In this document: piece after piece, positions 7,249-14,948 of the stretch | How positions within the stretch are numbered: the stretch's first letter is position 1 | Layout of the letters: every line of letters starts with the position of its first letter | Source of the DNA: Desulfobacula sp. | Lineage (GTDB): Bacteria > Desulfobacterota > Desulfobacteria > Desulfobacterales > Desulfobacteraceae | Assembly (NCBI GenBank): GCA_018702715.1 | Contig: JABIYQ010000035.1 | Location: forward strand, 1 to 21,395 | Direction: 5' to 3' | Length of the DNA: 21,395 nt | Notes under the pieces: model-generated | Seen by the model: only the letters and a program-made list of their open reading frames with translations | Told to the model about the DNA's origin: nothing | Databases searched by the model: none | Made by a program: the position numbers and the translations under genes

Positions 7249-7605
7249 ATGCCGAAAATGGAAAAAGTTACAGTCGATTCAATCTCAAACGGTGCTGCCG
7301 TTGAAAGGTTAAATCTTGAGCTACAAACCGTTTTAGAAAACATTTTAGACGCGAATACGAGTCCTATTGCTATCCGTGAAATTAACCTCAAGGTAAAGAT
7401 CAAGCCGTCTGATGATAGAAGCGTTGCGTCGGTTACTATCCAGGCTACATCAAAGCTGGCTCCGGTAATTGAACACATCACACAGCTTTACATCGGCACG
7501 GATATTCACGGGACGCCGGAGGCAAGCGAAGTAATACAGCCGACACTGTTTCCGGAAATAGACAATATAACCCAAATGAAAAAGGGAGGCACGATTAATG
7601 ATTAA
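7249..7605 (+). CDS. conserved small phage early protein (type often labelled 'replication terminator protein')
   Basis: A 118-residue protein whose core (SNGAAVERLNLELQTVLENI followed by DANTSPIAIREINLKVKIKPS) matches my recollection of a family in Firmicutes phages that automatic pipelines label replication terminator protein. The label is not a demonstrated function. The pattern is an amphipathic helix, then alternating beta strands (INLKVKIKP, SVASVTIQA), then a 'LAP' segment. It overlaps the next gene by 8 bp, and the same gene pair is, as I recall, found together in those phages. AAAGGA precedes the ATG. It lies directly under an operator-like palindrome. Without a search this stays a family resemblance. 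Confidence 0.6.
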   Translation: MPKMEKVTVDSISNGAAVERLNLELQTVLENILDANTSPIAIREINLKVKIKPSDDRSVASVTIQATSKLAPVIEHITQLYIGTDIHGTPEASEVIQPTLFPEIDNITQMKKGGTIND

Positions 7606-8305
7606 AGAAGCCATTGAGAAGATTATTTCTTTGAAACAGCCGGAAGCTATCACGATTGACGGGAAAACGTACAGGAAAGACGAATACAGTCCTTTGCTGG
7701 ATACTTATCCTGATGCCCTTGAAATCAACAATCTTACCGGCATCGTTGATTTCATCAATAACAATCCTGAATCTTGGAAAGACCTTTTTATCCATGTCCG
7801 GGATTTTAACCGGGTCGTTTTGTACCAATCCATGGCAGGTCCTTTCAACCAAAGGAATGCTATCGCTATAGCTCGATCCCGTCCTTGCGAGTTTGCTTTT
7901 GGCAGACAGATGAGCGTTGAGGAATTTATCATTTCATTAAGAGGGCAGTTTGTCCCTTCTGATGATCTGTCCTATCTCCTGACCTTCGTCAGCGGTGTCA
8001 AAATAGACAAGAACGCAAAAGTTGAAGACGACGGCGTTTCTCAAACTATTACCGCCAGACAAGGGACGTCTTCCCTAATGACATCGACACCCATCAAACC
8101 ACTGGTGGGCCTTAAGCCATTCAGAACCTTGAATGAAATTGATCAGCCTGCAACGGATTTTGTTTTCAGGTTAAAGATTGGGGCTGATGATGTTCCATAT
8201 TGTTCCCTGCATAGTTGCGACGGAGAAGGATGGAAGCAGGTTGCAATCCAAAGCATTAAATCTTTTTTCGAACAAAAGCAGATCGAATTGCCTATCATAG
8301 CGTAA
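7598..8305 (+). CDS. conserved phage early protein, DUF2303-like candidate
   Basis: A 235-residue protein, function unknown. Visible features are an N-terminal helix, the stretch LTGIVDFINNNPESWKDLFI, a central FGRQMSVEEFIISLRGQFVPS, and DDGVSQTITARQGTSS followed by a conserved-looking F.RTLNEIDQPATDFVFRLK. I recognise this as the usual partner of the preceding gene in several phage early regions. The ATG lies inside the end of that gene (8-bp overlap) with GGGAGG about 8 nt upstream, so translation is coupled. DUF2303 is offered only as a candidate family. No catalytic motif, signal peptide or membrane segment is apparent. Confidence 0.6.
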   Translation: MIKEAIEKIISLKQPEAITIDGKTYRKDEYSPLLDTYPDALEINNLTGIVDFINNNPESWKDLFIHVRDFNRVVLYQSMAGPFNQRNAIAIARSRPCEFAFGRQMSVEEFIISLRGQFVPSDDLSYLLTFVSGVKIDKNAKVEDDGVSQTITARQGTSSLMTSTPIKPLVGLKPFRTLNEIDQPATDFVFRLKIGADDVPYCSLHSCDGEGWKQVAIQSIKSFFEQKQIELPIIA

Positions 8306-8334
8306 CCCAGACAACATAAAGAATAACCCGTGAG

Positions 8335-8364
8335 ATAAGCCCGTCACAGGTATGGCGGGCTTAT
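8335..8364 (+). promoter_or_regulatory. perfect 9-bp hairpin just before the coiled-coil gene
   Basis: ATAAGCCCG and CGGGCTTAT flank a 12-nt loop. The stem ends two bases before the ribosome site AAAAAGGAG. There is no T-run, so it is not a normal terminator; it may act as an RNA processing or translation-control element, or as an operator. Confidence 0.5.
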
Positions 8365-8380
8365 AAAAAGGAGAGAATAA

Positions 8381-9775
8381 ATGGATAATCGTCGTGGATG
8401 GGGAAACAAAGCATATAACGAAGCCCCTGGTCAAACATTTAAACCATTAAAAGAAACTGCCCCGAACGTTATAGACCCCCAAGAAGCAGACATCACCAGG
8501 AAATTTGAAAGTCTGCCGACAGAGGAACTCTCTGGCATCGAAGAGGCAGACCCGATAGAAGTAAGCCCTCTTGTCCAGTTTGATATTCAGCGGGCTGCCC
8601 TCAATAAAATAAAAGGATATCAGTCGATTGTTGTTAATGTGGAAGATCCTGAAACTGTTAAGAAAGCAACAAAGGCAAAAACGGAAGTCAGGGCATTAAG
8701 ATTAAAAGTCCAGAGACGGCAAAAAGAAATTGATACGGATCTGGTCAGCAAAAGAAAGACCTTAAAGACCGACGCTTTAACCATCACCAGCGAAATAAAA
8801 ATAACCGAGGATTATTTAAAAGCAGAGCTCCAAAAGGACATTGACCATAAAGCAAAGCTTGCCGAAGCTGCCCGGATAGAAGAGGCTGCCAGGGTTAAAA
8901 AAATTAATGAAAATATGCGGATACTCACGAATCATTGTGAACATGGCCTGCGGAGCGGGCTGGATGCCGCTGAGATTACCGAAAGGCTGGAAACCTTAGA
9001 AGGGTTAATGATCCCTAAAGAAGTTTTTCAGGAAAAATATCAAGTAGCCTGTGACCTTTTGGGGCATGCAATATCCACTGCAAAAGAAAACCTTGATGCA
9101 AGGCAAAAATGGGAAGCCGAAGAAGTCAAAAGACAGGAAGAACTGGCGGCACTGGAAAAGCAAAAAGAAATCAATGGCCAGGTTGCATGGTTCAATAAGG
9201 CTTTTGGATGGGGTGCAGATCTTCTTGATATGGAAGACAGCCTTGAACTTCTTGAAAACAGCACATTTGCCGATCATCTTTCGGAAATGATAGAAGGCCA
9301 AAAGATACAGGCGCAAGATATCCTTGTCGCTGCCAGGGCGGCCAATGCCGAAAAGGAACGTATCCGGATAGAGACAGAAGCTTTTGAAAAGGCTGAAAAA
9401 GAAAAGGCTGCTGCTTTAAAAACGGAAACGCCAGAACCGGAACCGGAACCAGAAGAAAAAGAAGAAACCATCAAAGAAGTCCTTCCTAAAAAGGTCAGCA
9501 CATGGGCCACGCCAAAAGATATCTCGTCGGAGCCGGAAGAAGAAACACGGCATTTGGAACCCTTGAGACAAGAACAGATCGAGGGGGCTAAGACCAGATT
9601 AAACAACATTAAAAAAATTGCAACCAAGAGCTATAAAGGAGAGATGGTCCTTTCTCTTTCGAACAAAACACATTCTCTTAAAATCATGGAAAGCACCGAC
9701 GGGTTGATACACGCCTTGAAGTTCATCGAAGACAAGCTTGAAACCCGCATAGAGCAATTAAAAAATGAAATGTAG
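8381..9775 (+). CDS. coiled-coil phage protein, DUF1351-like
   Basis: A 464-residue, strongly charged, mostly helical protein. The segment from about residue 79 to 172 (YQSIVVNVEDPETVKKATKA, then long K/E/R/A-rich helices) resembles DUF1351 phage proteins, which sit in early replication and recombination regions and have no settled function. A second coiled coil spans about 240-350, followed by a low-complexity acidic hinge (PEPEPEPEEKEE near 362-373) and a C-terminal helical domain of about 70 residues. AAGGAG precedes the ATG, just after a perfect hairpin. The stop overlaps the next mini-gene. A scaffold or nuclease-partner role is possible but not shown. Confidence 0.6.
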   Translation: MDNRRGWGNKAYNEAPGQTFKPLKETAPNVIDPQEADITRKFESLPTEELSGIEEADPIEVSPLVQFDIQRAALNKIKGYQSIVVNVEDPETVKKATKAKTEVRALRLKVQRRQKEIDTDLVSKRKTLKTDALTITSEIKITEDYLKAELQKDIDHKAKLAEAARIEEAARVKKINENMRILTNHCEHGLRSGLDAAEITERLETLEGLMIPKEVFQEKYQVACDLLGHAISTAKENLDARQKWEAEEVKRQEELAALEKQKEINGQVAWFNKAFGWGADLLDMEDSLELLENSTFADHLSEMIEGQKIQAQDILVAARAANAEKERIRIETEAFEKAEKEKAAALKTETPEPEPEPEEKEETIKEVLPKKVSTWATPKDISSEPEEETRHLEPLRQEQIEGAKTRLNNIKKIATKSYKGEMVLSLSNKTHSLKIMESTDGLIHALKFIEDKLETRIEQLKNEM

Positions 9776-9887
9776 GGAATGCGGTTGCCAAATGAGGATT
9801 AAAGGTTACCGAGAGTGGCCTACCTTTACCTTGTATTTTTGGGTCTGTAAATGTGGGCACGAAACAACAACTATTGAGGAGAAATAG
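9765..9887 (+). CDS. 40-residue zinc-ribbon mini-protein
   Basis: The sequence begins MKCRECGCQMRIKGY and later has CKCGHETTT, giving CxxC-x-C and C-x-C spacings typical of a small treble-clef or zinc-ribbon knuckle. Its ATG overlaps the last codons of the coiled-coil gene, and its stop lies one base before the next small gene, so it sits in a tightly packed operon. It is too short for many gene callers. A nucleic-acid or protein-binding adaptor role is plausible for such phage mini-proteins; the actual function is unknown. Confidence 0.55.
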   Translation: MKCRECGCQMRIKGYREWPTFTLYFWVCKCGHETTTIEEK

Positions 9888-9888
9888 A

Positions 9889-9990
9889 ATGATAAAGCTC
9901 AGAAAAGAGGATTTGATAATGTTTGTTGTGATGGCTTTTTTTATGGGCGTTTTTGCTGGTTACGCATGGCGGATGGCTCAAGGCCTCTAA
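9889..9990 (+). CDS. 33-residue single-pass membrane mini-protein
   Basis: The frame MIKLRKEDLIMFVVMAFFMG continues with VFAGYAWRMAQGL. A basic and acidic N-terminal tail of 8 residues precedes an uninterrupted hydrophobic helix of about 17-18 residues, then a short tail, so insertion in the inner membrane is likely. GAGGAG lies 7 nt before the ATG, a strong ribosome site, and the stop lies one base before the helicase GTG start. Function is unknown; small membrane proteins in phage early operons often inhibit host functions, but nothing here shows that. Confidence 0.5.
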   Translation: MIKLRKEDLIMFVVMAFFMGVFAGYAWRMAQGL

Positions 9991-9991
9991 C

Positions 9992-11650
9992 GTGATCATA
10001 TTAAGGCACAGGCAAAAGAAATTTGTCAAAAATAGCGTAGAGGTGTTAAAAAAACACAAAAACGCTTTGGGCGTTGCAGTTACCGGGTTTGGAAAAACCA
10101 TTGCCTTGTCCGCTGTTATCGGGCAAAGAATCAATAAAAAGAAAAAAGCCCTTGTTATGGCACATAGGGATGAACTTACCCGACAAAACAGTACAAAATT
10201 TAAAAAAGTAAACCCAGAGATTTCTATCTCCTTATTTAATGCTGAACAAAAATCGTTTTTGGGCAGGACCGTTTTTTCCATGGTGCAAACATTGTCTATG
10301 GAGAAGCATCTTGTAAGCATGCGGCCGGTTGACCTCCTGGTAATTGATGAAGCCCATCATTCTGCAAGTGAAACTTACCAGAGGGTTATAGGCCGGGCTG
10401 TAGAATTGAACAATAAAGTTGAGATCTTTGGAGTAACTGCGACCCCGGAAAGATCAGACAAAAAAGGGTTAAGAAAAACTTTTTCCAAAGTTGCTGACAT
10501 AGTATCTCTTCCTGAAATGATTCGGGCGGGGCACCTTGTCCCGCCAAGAGCCTTGGTTATTGATATCGGGACTCAAAAACAGTTAAAAAATGTTAAAAAA
10601 ACTGCAAACGATTACGATCAAGCCGAAGTAGAGGCCATCCAGAACACAAAAATTAATAACGATCAGGTTGTCGTAAAGTGGCTGGAAAAGGCGAAGGACC
10701 GGCCAACCGTTATTTTTTCATCTACGATATCTCATGCCGAAGATGTTGTGGACGCTTTTCGGGAAGCCGGGGTCGACGCCAGAGCAGTACACAGCAAGAT
10801 AGGAATGAAAAAGCGCCGGGAAACATTAGAAGCCTTTGACGCTGGAGATTTCCCTGTAATGGTTAACCCGGCAGTCCTTACCGAAGGATGGGATTGTCAA
10901 ATAGTATCATGTATCATCCTTCTCCGGGAATCTTCCCACAAATCGGTTGTTATCCAGATGGTAGGCCGGGGATTAAGGAAAGTGGACCCGAATCTTTATC
11001 CAGGTGTTATCAAAACGGATTGTCTGGTTCTTGATTTTGGTATCAGTCTTTTAACCCATGGAAACCTTAATTCTGATGTGATCCTGAAAGACGACAAAGA
11101 GAGCGAAGAAAAAGAAAAGCAAAAAAAGGTATGTCCTAATTGTCAGGCCGAAATACCTATCCAAACTATGGTGTGTCCGTTATGCGGGTATGAATTCCAG
11201 GTTCAGCTTGATGAAGACGGCTTTTATGATGAAGCCCAGGAATTGCGATTGATCGAAATTGATCTTCTCAATATGAGTCCTTTTAGATGGGTGAATTTGT
11301 GGGATTCCGAAAAGATCCTGATTGCAAATGGTTTTGACGCTTGGGCATGTGTTTGTTCTGCCAATGGTGAAGATTGGTATTCTATTGGCGGCAAAGGCCG
11401 GGAAGTTAAGATTCTGGGTATATCAAACAGATCCGGGGCTATTGCGTCCAGTGATGATTTTATGCATCAAAACGAAAGCAATAGGACGGCAAAAAAGGCT
11501 GCCGCATGGCAGAATCAACCGGCCAGCCAGAAACAAATGCAAATGTTGGCAAGATTTGGAATGTGCCAGATACTCAGTAAAATTCAAGCAGCCGCTTATC
11601 TGACGTTTCATTTTAATAGATCTAAAATTGAAAGGTTTTTGGGGGTGTAG
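9992..11650 (+). CDS. DEAH-box superfamily 2 helicase with C-terminal zinc ribbon
   Basis: From the GTG at 9992 the protein has 552 residues. Helicase motifs in order: Q-type RHRQ near 6-9, Walker A TGFGKT at 31-36, DEAH at 119-122, TATPER at 149-154, and motif VI QMVGRGLRK at 322-330. A zinc ribbon with C381, C384, C395 and C398 follows, then a C-terminal region of about 150 residues. It is a phage-type ATP-dependent DNA helicase, related to the UvsW/RadD-like group, and would act in replication or branch processing. An in-frame TTG at 9953 is upstream, but it lies within the membrane mini-gene and has no ribosome site; the GTG follows AAGG by about 8 nt and starts 1 base after the previous stop. 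Confidence 0.88.
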   Translation: MIILRHRQKKFVKNSVEVLKKHKNALGVAVTGFGKTIALSAVIGQRINKKKKALVMAHRDELTRQNSTKFKKVNPEISISLFNAEQKSFLGRTVFSMVQTLSMEKHLVSMRPVDLLVIDEAHHSASETYQRVIGRAVELNNKVEIFGVTATPERSDKKGLRKTFSKVADIVSLPEMIRAGHLVPPRALVIDIGTQKQLKNVKKTANDYDQAEVEAIQNTKINNDQVVVKWLEKAKDRPTVIFSSTISHAEDVVDAFREAGVDARAVHSKIGMKKRRETLEAFDAGDFPVMVNPAVLTEGWDCQIVSCIILLRESSHKSVVIQMVGRGLRKVDPNLYPGVIKTDCLVLDFGISLLTHGNLNSDVILKDDKESEEKEKQKKVCPNCQAEIPIQTMVCPLCGYEFQVQLDEDGFYDEAQELRLIEIDLLNMSPFRWVNLWDSEKILIANGFDAWACVCSANGEDWYSIGGKGREVKILGISNRSGAIASSDDFMHQNESNRTAKKAAAWQNQPASQKQMQMLARFGMCQILSKIQAAAYLTFHFNRSKIERFLGV

Positions 11651-11660
11651 GGGAAACAAA

Positions 11661-11972
11661 ATGGAAATAGACTTGAACAAATTAGCAGAATGGATAATGG
11701 AAAACAACCTGATGGACAAGCCCCTAAAAGATTTTACAAAAGAAGAAATACTCCAACTATTCGAGCAGGCAGAACTTGTCACCTATGTTGCTAACCAAGC
11801 CTATTCCCCTCCTTATATTAAAGAAAACGGAACATTAGTCATTCCCGCCGACGCCCACCCCAAGCATAAATATTGGGAACCCACAGGACAATCAATCAGG
11901 CAAACATTGCAAGAAATGGAGGTATCAGATGAGATTATGGAAAGATACGCGCCAAAAAGCGACAATGACTGA
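11661..11972 (+). CDS. hypothetical small acidic phage protein
   Basis: A 103-residue protein, function unknown. The N-terminal half (MEIDLNKLAEWIMENNLMDK, then an EEILQLFEQAE helix) looks helical; the middle has LVTYVANQAYSPPYIKENG and a proline/histidine-rich ADAHPKHKYWEPTG. GGGGA precedes the ATG by about 9 nt, and it begins 10 bp after the helicase stop. Its end overlaps the next frame by 44 bp. No metal-binding pattern, signal peptide or membrane segment is evident. Confidence 0.55.
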   Translation: MEIDLNKLAEWIMENNLMDKPLKDFTKEEILQLFEQAELVTYVANQAYSPPYIKENGTLVIPADAHPKHKYWEPTGQSIRQTLQEMEVSDEIMERYAPKSDND

Positions 11973-12207
11973 TTGGCAAAAAGTAAACCTGGCGAAAAAC
12001 AACATGGTTAAGATCAGCGAAAGAGTTTCCGGGGATCTTCTCATGGCAGGAATAACCAGGCCAATTATCATGGGTGTCATTTTAAATGGCACCAAAACTA
12101 TTAACAAAGCGGCAAGACTTACGGCTTTTCTATTCCTTAATTATTTAGTGGTTATGAAGGGCAGGAGGGTCGTATCTGCAGTTTATTGGGAAGGAGTAAT
12201 TGCATGA
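11929..12207 (+). CDS. hypothetical small basic protein
   Basis: A 92-residue basic protein, function unknown. GGAGG lies 7 nt before the ATG at 11929, the best ribosome site in the area, although the overlap with the preceding gene is 44 bp; an internal ATG at 11965, next to the previous stop, is an alternative start that would give 80 residues. Two moderately hydrophobic stretches (DLLMAGITRPIIMGVIL and LTAFLFLNYLVVM) could be membrane-associated helices. The stop overlaps the next ATG in an ATGA arrangement. Confidence 0.5.
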   Translation: MRLWKDTRQKATMTDWQKVNLAKNNMVKISERVSGDLLMAGITRPIIMGVILNGTKTINKAARLTAFLFLNYLVVMKGRRVVSAVYWEGVIA

Positions 12208-12401
12208 AAATTGAATATGAACAACCGGAGAAGGGGTGGCTTTTAACTGATTGCCCCCATGGCACCAGAATAACGATTCTTGCAGCCTGTAAGGTTGGGT
12301 CAATAGCCTGCACGGAAGATTGTCTCTATTTTATTAAAAATGACAAAGAGAATAGGGTTTTAACCTGTGGACATCCTCCCATTGAGGCCGGCAATGATTG
12401 A
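12204..12401 (+). CDS. 65-residue cysteine-rich putative metal-binding protein
   Basis: The short protein contains TDCPHGTR, AACKVGSIACTEDC and LTCGHPP, five cysteines with nearby histidines, suggesting a small zinc-binding fold. AAGGAG lies 7 nt before the ATG. It is joined by ATGA overlap to the previous gene and overlaps the next by 8 bp, so it is part of a translationally coupled series leading to the Cas4-like nuclease. No family is recognised. Confidence 0.55.
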   Translation: MKIEYEQPEKGWLLTDCPHGTRITILAACKVGSIACTEDCLYFIKNDKENRVLTCGHPPIEAGND

Positions 12402-13131
12402 TTTTAATAGAAAATTATCTATTTCTGAAAAAATCAACAAACAGATAGATACCGCTTTGGAACTTGAACGGTCTTTTCAGCCTTCCAGGGATTACATGGG
12501 CGGGTCCAGAATAGGGGCTTATTGTGAAAGGGCTTTACAGTATGAAATTACAAAAACCCCGGTTGACCCAGATAAAGATCTTACCGGGCGAATATTAAGG
12601 ATCTTTGCTCGCGGCCATTGGATTGAATCTGTAATGTCCGAATGGCTTAAACTGGCTGGATTTGGGCTTGTAACGGGTCCAAAAGATGGTGGCCAGTTTG
12701 GGTTTGTCTCACACGACGGACACGTTAAAGGGCATACTGACGGAATTTTTGTTGCTGGCCCGGAACAATTAGGGCCGTGGCCAAGGCTATGGGAGTGCAA
12801 GGGTCTGGAACAAAAATATTTCCTGGCGCTGAAACGCAACAAATTACAAAAAGAATTTCCCACATATTACGGTCAATGCCAGTATTACATGGAGAATCTC
12901 AATCTAACCGATAACCCTGCTTATTTCTGTGCCGTCAATATGAACCGGATGGAAATTCATTGGGAAGAAGTAGAATACAACCCCGAATACGTTTCGATGT
13001 TGGACGCGAAGGCCGCCAGGGTAATCATGTCTTGTAAGGCCGGGGAGTTATTGCCAGGGGCCGGACAAGATCCGGACTTCTTTAAATGTAAAATGTGTAA
13101 TTGGCATGACAGGTGTTTTTCTATCAAATAA
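12394..13131 (+). CDS. Cas4-like / RecB-family PD-(D/E)XK nuclease with Fe-S cysteines
   Basis: A 245-residue protein. A first cysteine, C44 (GAYCERALQYE), and three C-terminal ones, C232, C235 and C241 (KCKMCNWHDRC), form the four-cysteine pattern that holds a 4Fe-4S cluster in Cas4 and AddB-type nucleases. The nuclease core shows D116 (GHTDGIF), E134-x-K136 (LWECKGLE) and a Q/Y motif (YYGQCQYYM) further on. No CRISPR array or other cas gene is in the window; phage Cas4-like proteins are exonucleases that act in recombination and end processing, fitting the neighbouring Sak4-like ATPase and helicase. The ATG at 12394 lies in the end of the previous gene. An in-frame upstream start at 12367 is less likely. 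Confidence 0.82.
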   Translation: MIDFNRKLSISEKINKQIDTALELERSFQPSRDYMGGSRIGAYCERALQYEITKTPVDPDKDLTGRILRIFARGHWIESVMSEWLKLAGFGLVTGPKDGGQFGFVSHDGHVKGHTDGIFVAGPEQLGPWPRLWECKGLEQKYFLALKRNKLQKEFPTYYGQCQYYMENLNLTDNPAYFCAVNMNRMEIHWEEVEYNPEYVSMLDAKAARVIMSCKAGELLPGAGQDPDFFKCKMCNWHDRCFSIK

Positions 13132-13149
13132 TAGACAAGGCAAAAAGCC

Positions 13150-13524
13150 ATGACAAAAAAAATAGATTTTAAAGAGTTAGATTCGCTTAAGCGCTTTTGC
13201 TACAGGAAGGATCTTATAGAGATCATAAAAAAGCACAAGTTTTATTATGTATCTCAATATATCTATGATCGGTATTACATTAAACGTATGCCGGTCGTCG
13301 AAATCGCAAAAGAGCTGTCACTTACCAAAGGACCGATTTACCAGTGGATGAAAAAATGGAAATTTAAGACAAAACAGAGAGGGGGGAACAATAGGAACCC
13401 GGCGCTAAAAAAGAAAGAAGTCATAAACAAAATTGTTGGGTTAATGGGACAAAAAACAGTGAAGGAAACGGCTGAAATTTGCGGATGCAGTATTACTACA
13501 GTCCGAAATCTTTGGAAAAAGTAA
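13150..13524 (+). CDS. DNA-binding protein with two helix-turn-helix segments
   Basis: A 124-residue very basic protein. Residues about 47-71 (MPVVEIAKELSLTKGPIYQW) and about 102-122 (KTVKETAEICGCSITTVRNL) both have the spacing of homeodomain-like or resolvase-type HTH motifs, separated by a basic linker KTKQRGGNNRNP. Such tandem-HTH proteins resemble phage HNH-associated or transposase-like DNA-binding domains; here no nuclease follows. It lies between the Cas4-like nuclease and the thymidylate-synthase homologue, 18 and 22 bp from each. A transcription regulator or a replication accessory are both possible. Confidence 0.6.
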   Translation: MTKKIDFKELDSLKRFCYRKDLIEIIKKHKFYYVSQYIYDRYYIKRMPVVEIAKELSLTKGPIYQWMKKWKFKTKQRGGNNRNPALKKKEVINKIVGLMGQKTVKETAEICGCSITTVRNLWKK

Positions 13525-13546
13525 TTAAAGAAAAGGAAATGAAAAA

Positions 13547-14350
13547 ATGAACTTAGAGCCAATTTTTATTAAAGCAACATCTCTTTCAGATGCCTGGTTT
13601 CAAACGCTTTACAGAGCTGTTGAAGCAGGGAGGGAGTTTACTATTGATCGTGGATCATTTGAAGGTCAGAAAAGGCTTGAATTTGACTATGTAACGATCC
13701 ATATCACTCATCCTGGGACATTACCCCTCCTGCCTAAAGTGAATCCTATCTTAGGCTTTCCTGACCCTGTAGAAGAAGGATACTTGGATGATTATTTGCC
13801 TTATCTCATGACCGGGGAAGAGAAAGAGGGGGAGGCTTACACTTATGGACAAAGAATATGTAATGCGGAGGCGTCATATATTTTTGGAGAATATTACGAA
13901 TTAACAATACCTGATATAGATTTTTTGCATGAAAAGTGTGTTTGGAAAGATCAAGAAACAGGTATTGAAATGGTTAATCAGATGGAGCTAATGATTTGGA
14001 CATATAAAAATAAAGGTTATCGAAATAATCAGATGACCCTACAAATAGCTCAACCTTCAGATATGCTCCTAAAAGATCCGCCCTGCCTTAGACACATTGA
14101 TACCCGAATCCAGGATGGAAAACTTCATTTTTTTCCCTATTTCAGGTCCTGGGATTTATTTGGCGGATTTCCTGCAAATCTTGCAGCCATTGAAATGATG
14201 AAACAATATTGTGCCGAGCAGATTGGAGTTGAAAGCGGTGAGATTATTGCATCATCCAAAGGACTTCATATCTATGATTATGTGTTTGAAATTGCCGAAG
14301 CTATCAGGGGACGGAAGATGAAAGAGTTCCGGATAGCCTCATCTTTATGA
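13547..14350 (+). CDS. thymidylate synthase-family protein (methanogen-like ThyA homologue)
   Basis: A 267-residue protein of the folate-dependent pyrimidine methylase family. The catalytic Cys180 lies in DPPCLRH. RSWDLFGG (R200, D203) and FPANLAA with N211 match the dUMP-binding loop, and H241-x-Y243 (GLHIYDY) matches the 3'-OH contacts. YTYGQRIC near residue 100 is also typical. The residue at N211 is Asn rather than Asp, so the substrate is more likely dUMP than dCMP. It could make dTMP or hydroxymethyl-dUMP; this cannot be separated by eye. It sits with a deoxyribosyltransferase-like gene, a C5-methylase-like gene and a kinase-like gene. Phages carry such enzymes to raise thymidylate supply or to change their DNA bases. 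Confidence 0.8.
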   Translation: MNLEPIFIKATSLSDAWFQTLYRAVEAGREFTIDRGSFEGQKRLEFDYVTIHITHPGTLPLLPKVNPILGFPDPVEEGYLDDYLPYLMTGEEKEGEAYTYGQRICNAEASYIFGEYYELTIPDIDFLHEKCVWKDQETGIEMVNQMELMIWTYKNKGYRNNQMTLQIAQPSDMLLKDPPCLRHIDTRIQDGKLHFFPYFRSWDLFGGFPANLAAIEMMKQYCAEQIGVESGEIIASSKGLHIYDYVFEIAEAIRGRKMKEFRIASSL

Positions 14351-14381
14351 TGTAATAAGTTGAATGGAGGAAATATAAATT

Positions 14382-14837
14382 ATGAGAATATACGTAGCAA
14401 GTTCATGGAGAAACACCCACCAGCAAGGGGTTGTAAAAGCACTAAGAGATGCAGGGCATGAAGTATATGATTTTAAGAATCCAAACAATATCGAAAAAGG
14501 ATTTCATTGGTCAGAAATAGATCCGGATTGGAAAAATTGGACTCCTGAAAAATATCGTGAACACCTTGACCATCCTATAGCCGAAAAAGGATTCAAATTA
14601 GATTATGATGCCATGGAATGGGCTGAAATTTTTGTAGGAGTACAACCATTCGGTAGGTCTGCTTCGCTTGAAATGGGTTGGGCTGCTGGCAAGGGTAAGC
14701 CTACGTTCTTAATCCTTGAGAACGGTGAACCAGAATTAATGGTAAAAATGTTGAGTGTTATTTGTCTTAATGTTCAAGAGGTTATTAATTGCCTTACGGT
14801 TTACCAATATAATAACAGGAGCGTAGATGTTAAATAA
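14382..14837 (+). CDS. nucleoside 2-deoxyribosyltransferase-like / dNMP N-glycohydrolase-like protein
   Basis: A 151-residue Rossmann-like protein. The N-terminal IYVASSWRN, then EVYDFKNP, the D-rich DYDAMEWAE (D74, D76), and GRSASLEMGWAAGKGKPTF with Glu97 fit the nucleoside 2-deoxyribosyltransferase-like family (also the DNPH1/Rcl type that hydrolyses deoxynucleoside monophosphates). The active-site glutamate of the family is the E in SLEMGW. The reaction would swap or remove bases on deoxynucleosides, in the cytoplasm. It follows the thymidylate-synthase homologue by about 30 bp, with a GGAGGAAA ribosome site, and is likely co-expressed. A weak terminator follows. The family is clear; the exact substrate is not. 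Confidence 0.78.
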   Translation: MRIYVASSWRNTHQQGVVKALRDAGHEVYDFKNPNNIEKGFHWSEIDPDWKNWTPEKYREHLDHPIAEKGFKLDYDAMEWAEIFVGVQPFGRSASLEMGWAAGKGKPTFLILENGEPELMVKMLSVICLNVQEVINCLTVYQYNNRSVDVK

Positions 14838-14846
14838 GCAAGGCCC

Positions 14847-14878
14847 AGGCAAGATAGATTGGTACGCCTTTTTTTTTT
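14847..14878 (+). terminator. possible weak rho-independent terminator
   Basis: AGGC (14847-14850) can pair with GCCT (14866-14869), followed by a long T-run to 14878. The stem is only four pairs, so confidence is modest. The region 14838-14948 holds nothing else recognisable before the next small gene. Confidence 0.4.
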
Positions 14879-14948
14879 ATTTCTTTTGAACCACTATTGG
14901 AATGGCCGATCAATAACCCAGTTATTATAGCCATAGAGGAATTAGCTA

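Noticed and set aside
9953..9991. Helicase start at TTG 9953
   Set aside because: It lies in the membrane mini-gene with no ribosome site; the GTG at 9992 directly follows that gene's stop.
12394..13131. Cas4 as part of a CRISPR-Cas system
   Set aside because: No array, Cas1 or Cas2 in the window; phage Cas4-like nucleases occur alone in replication and recombination arms.
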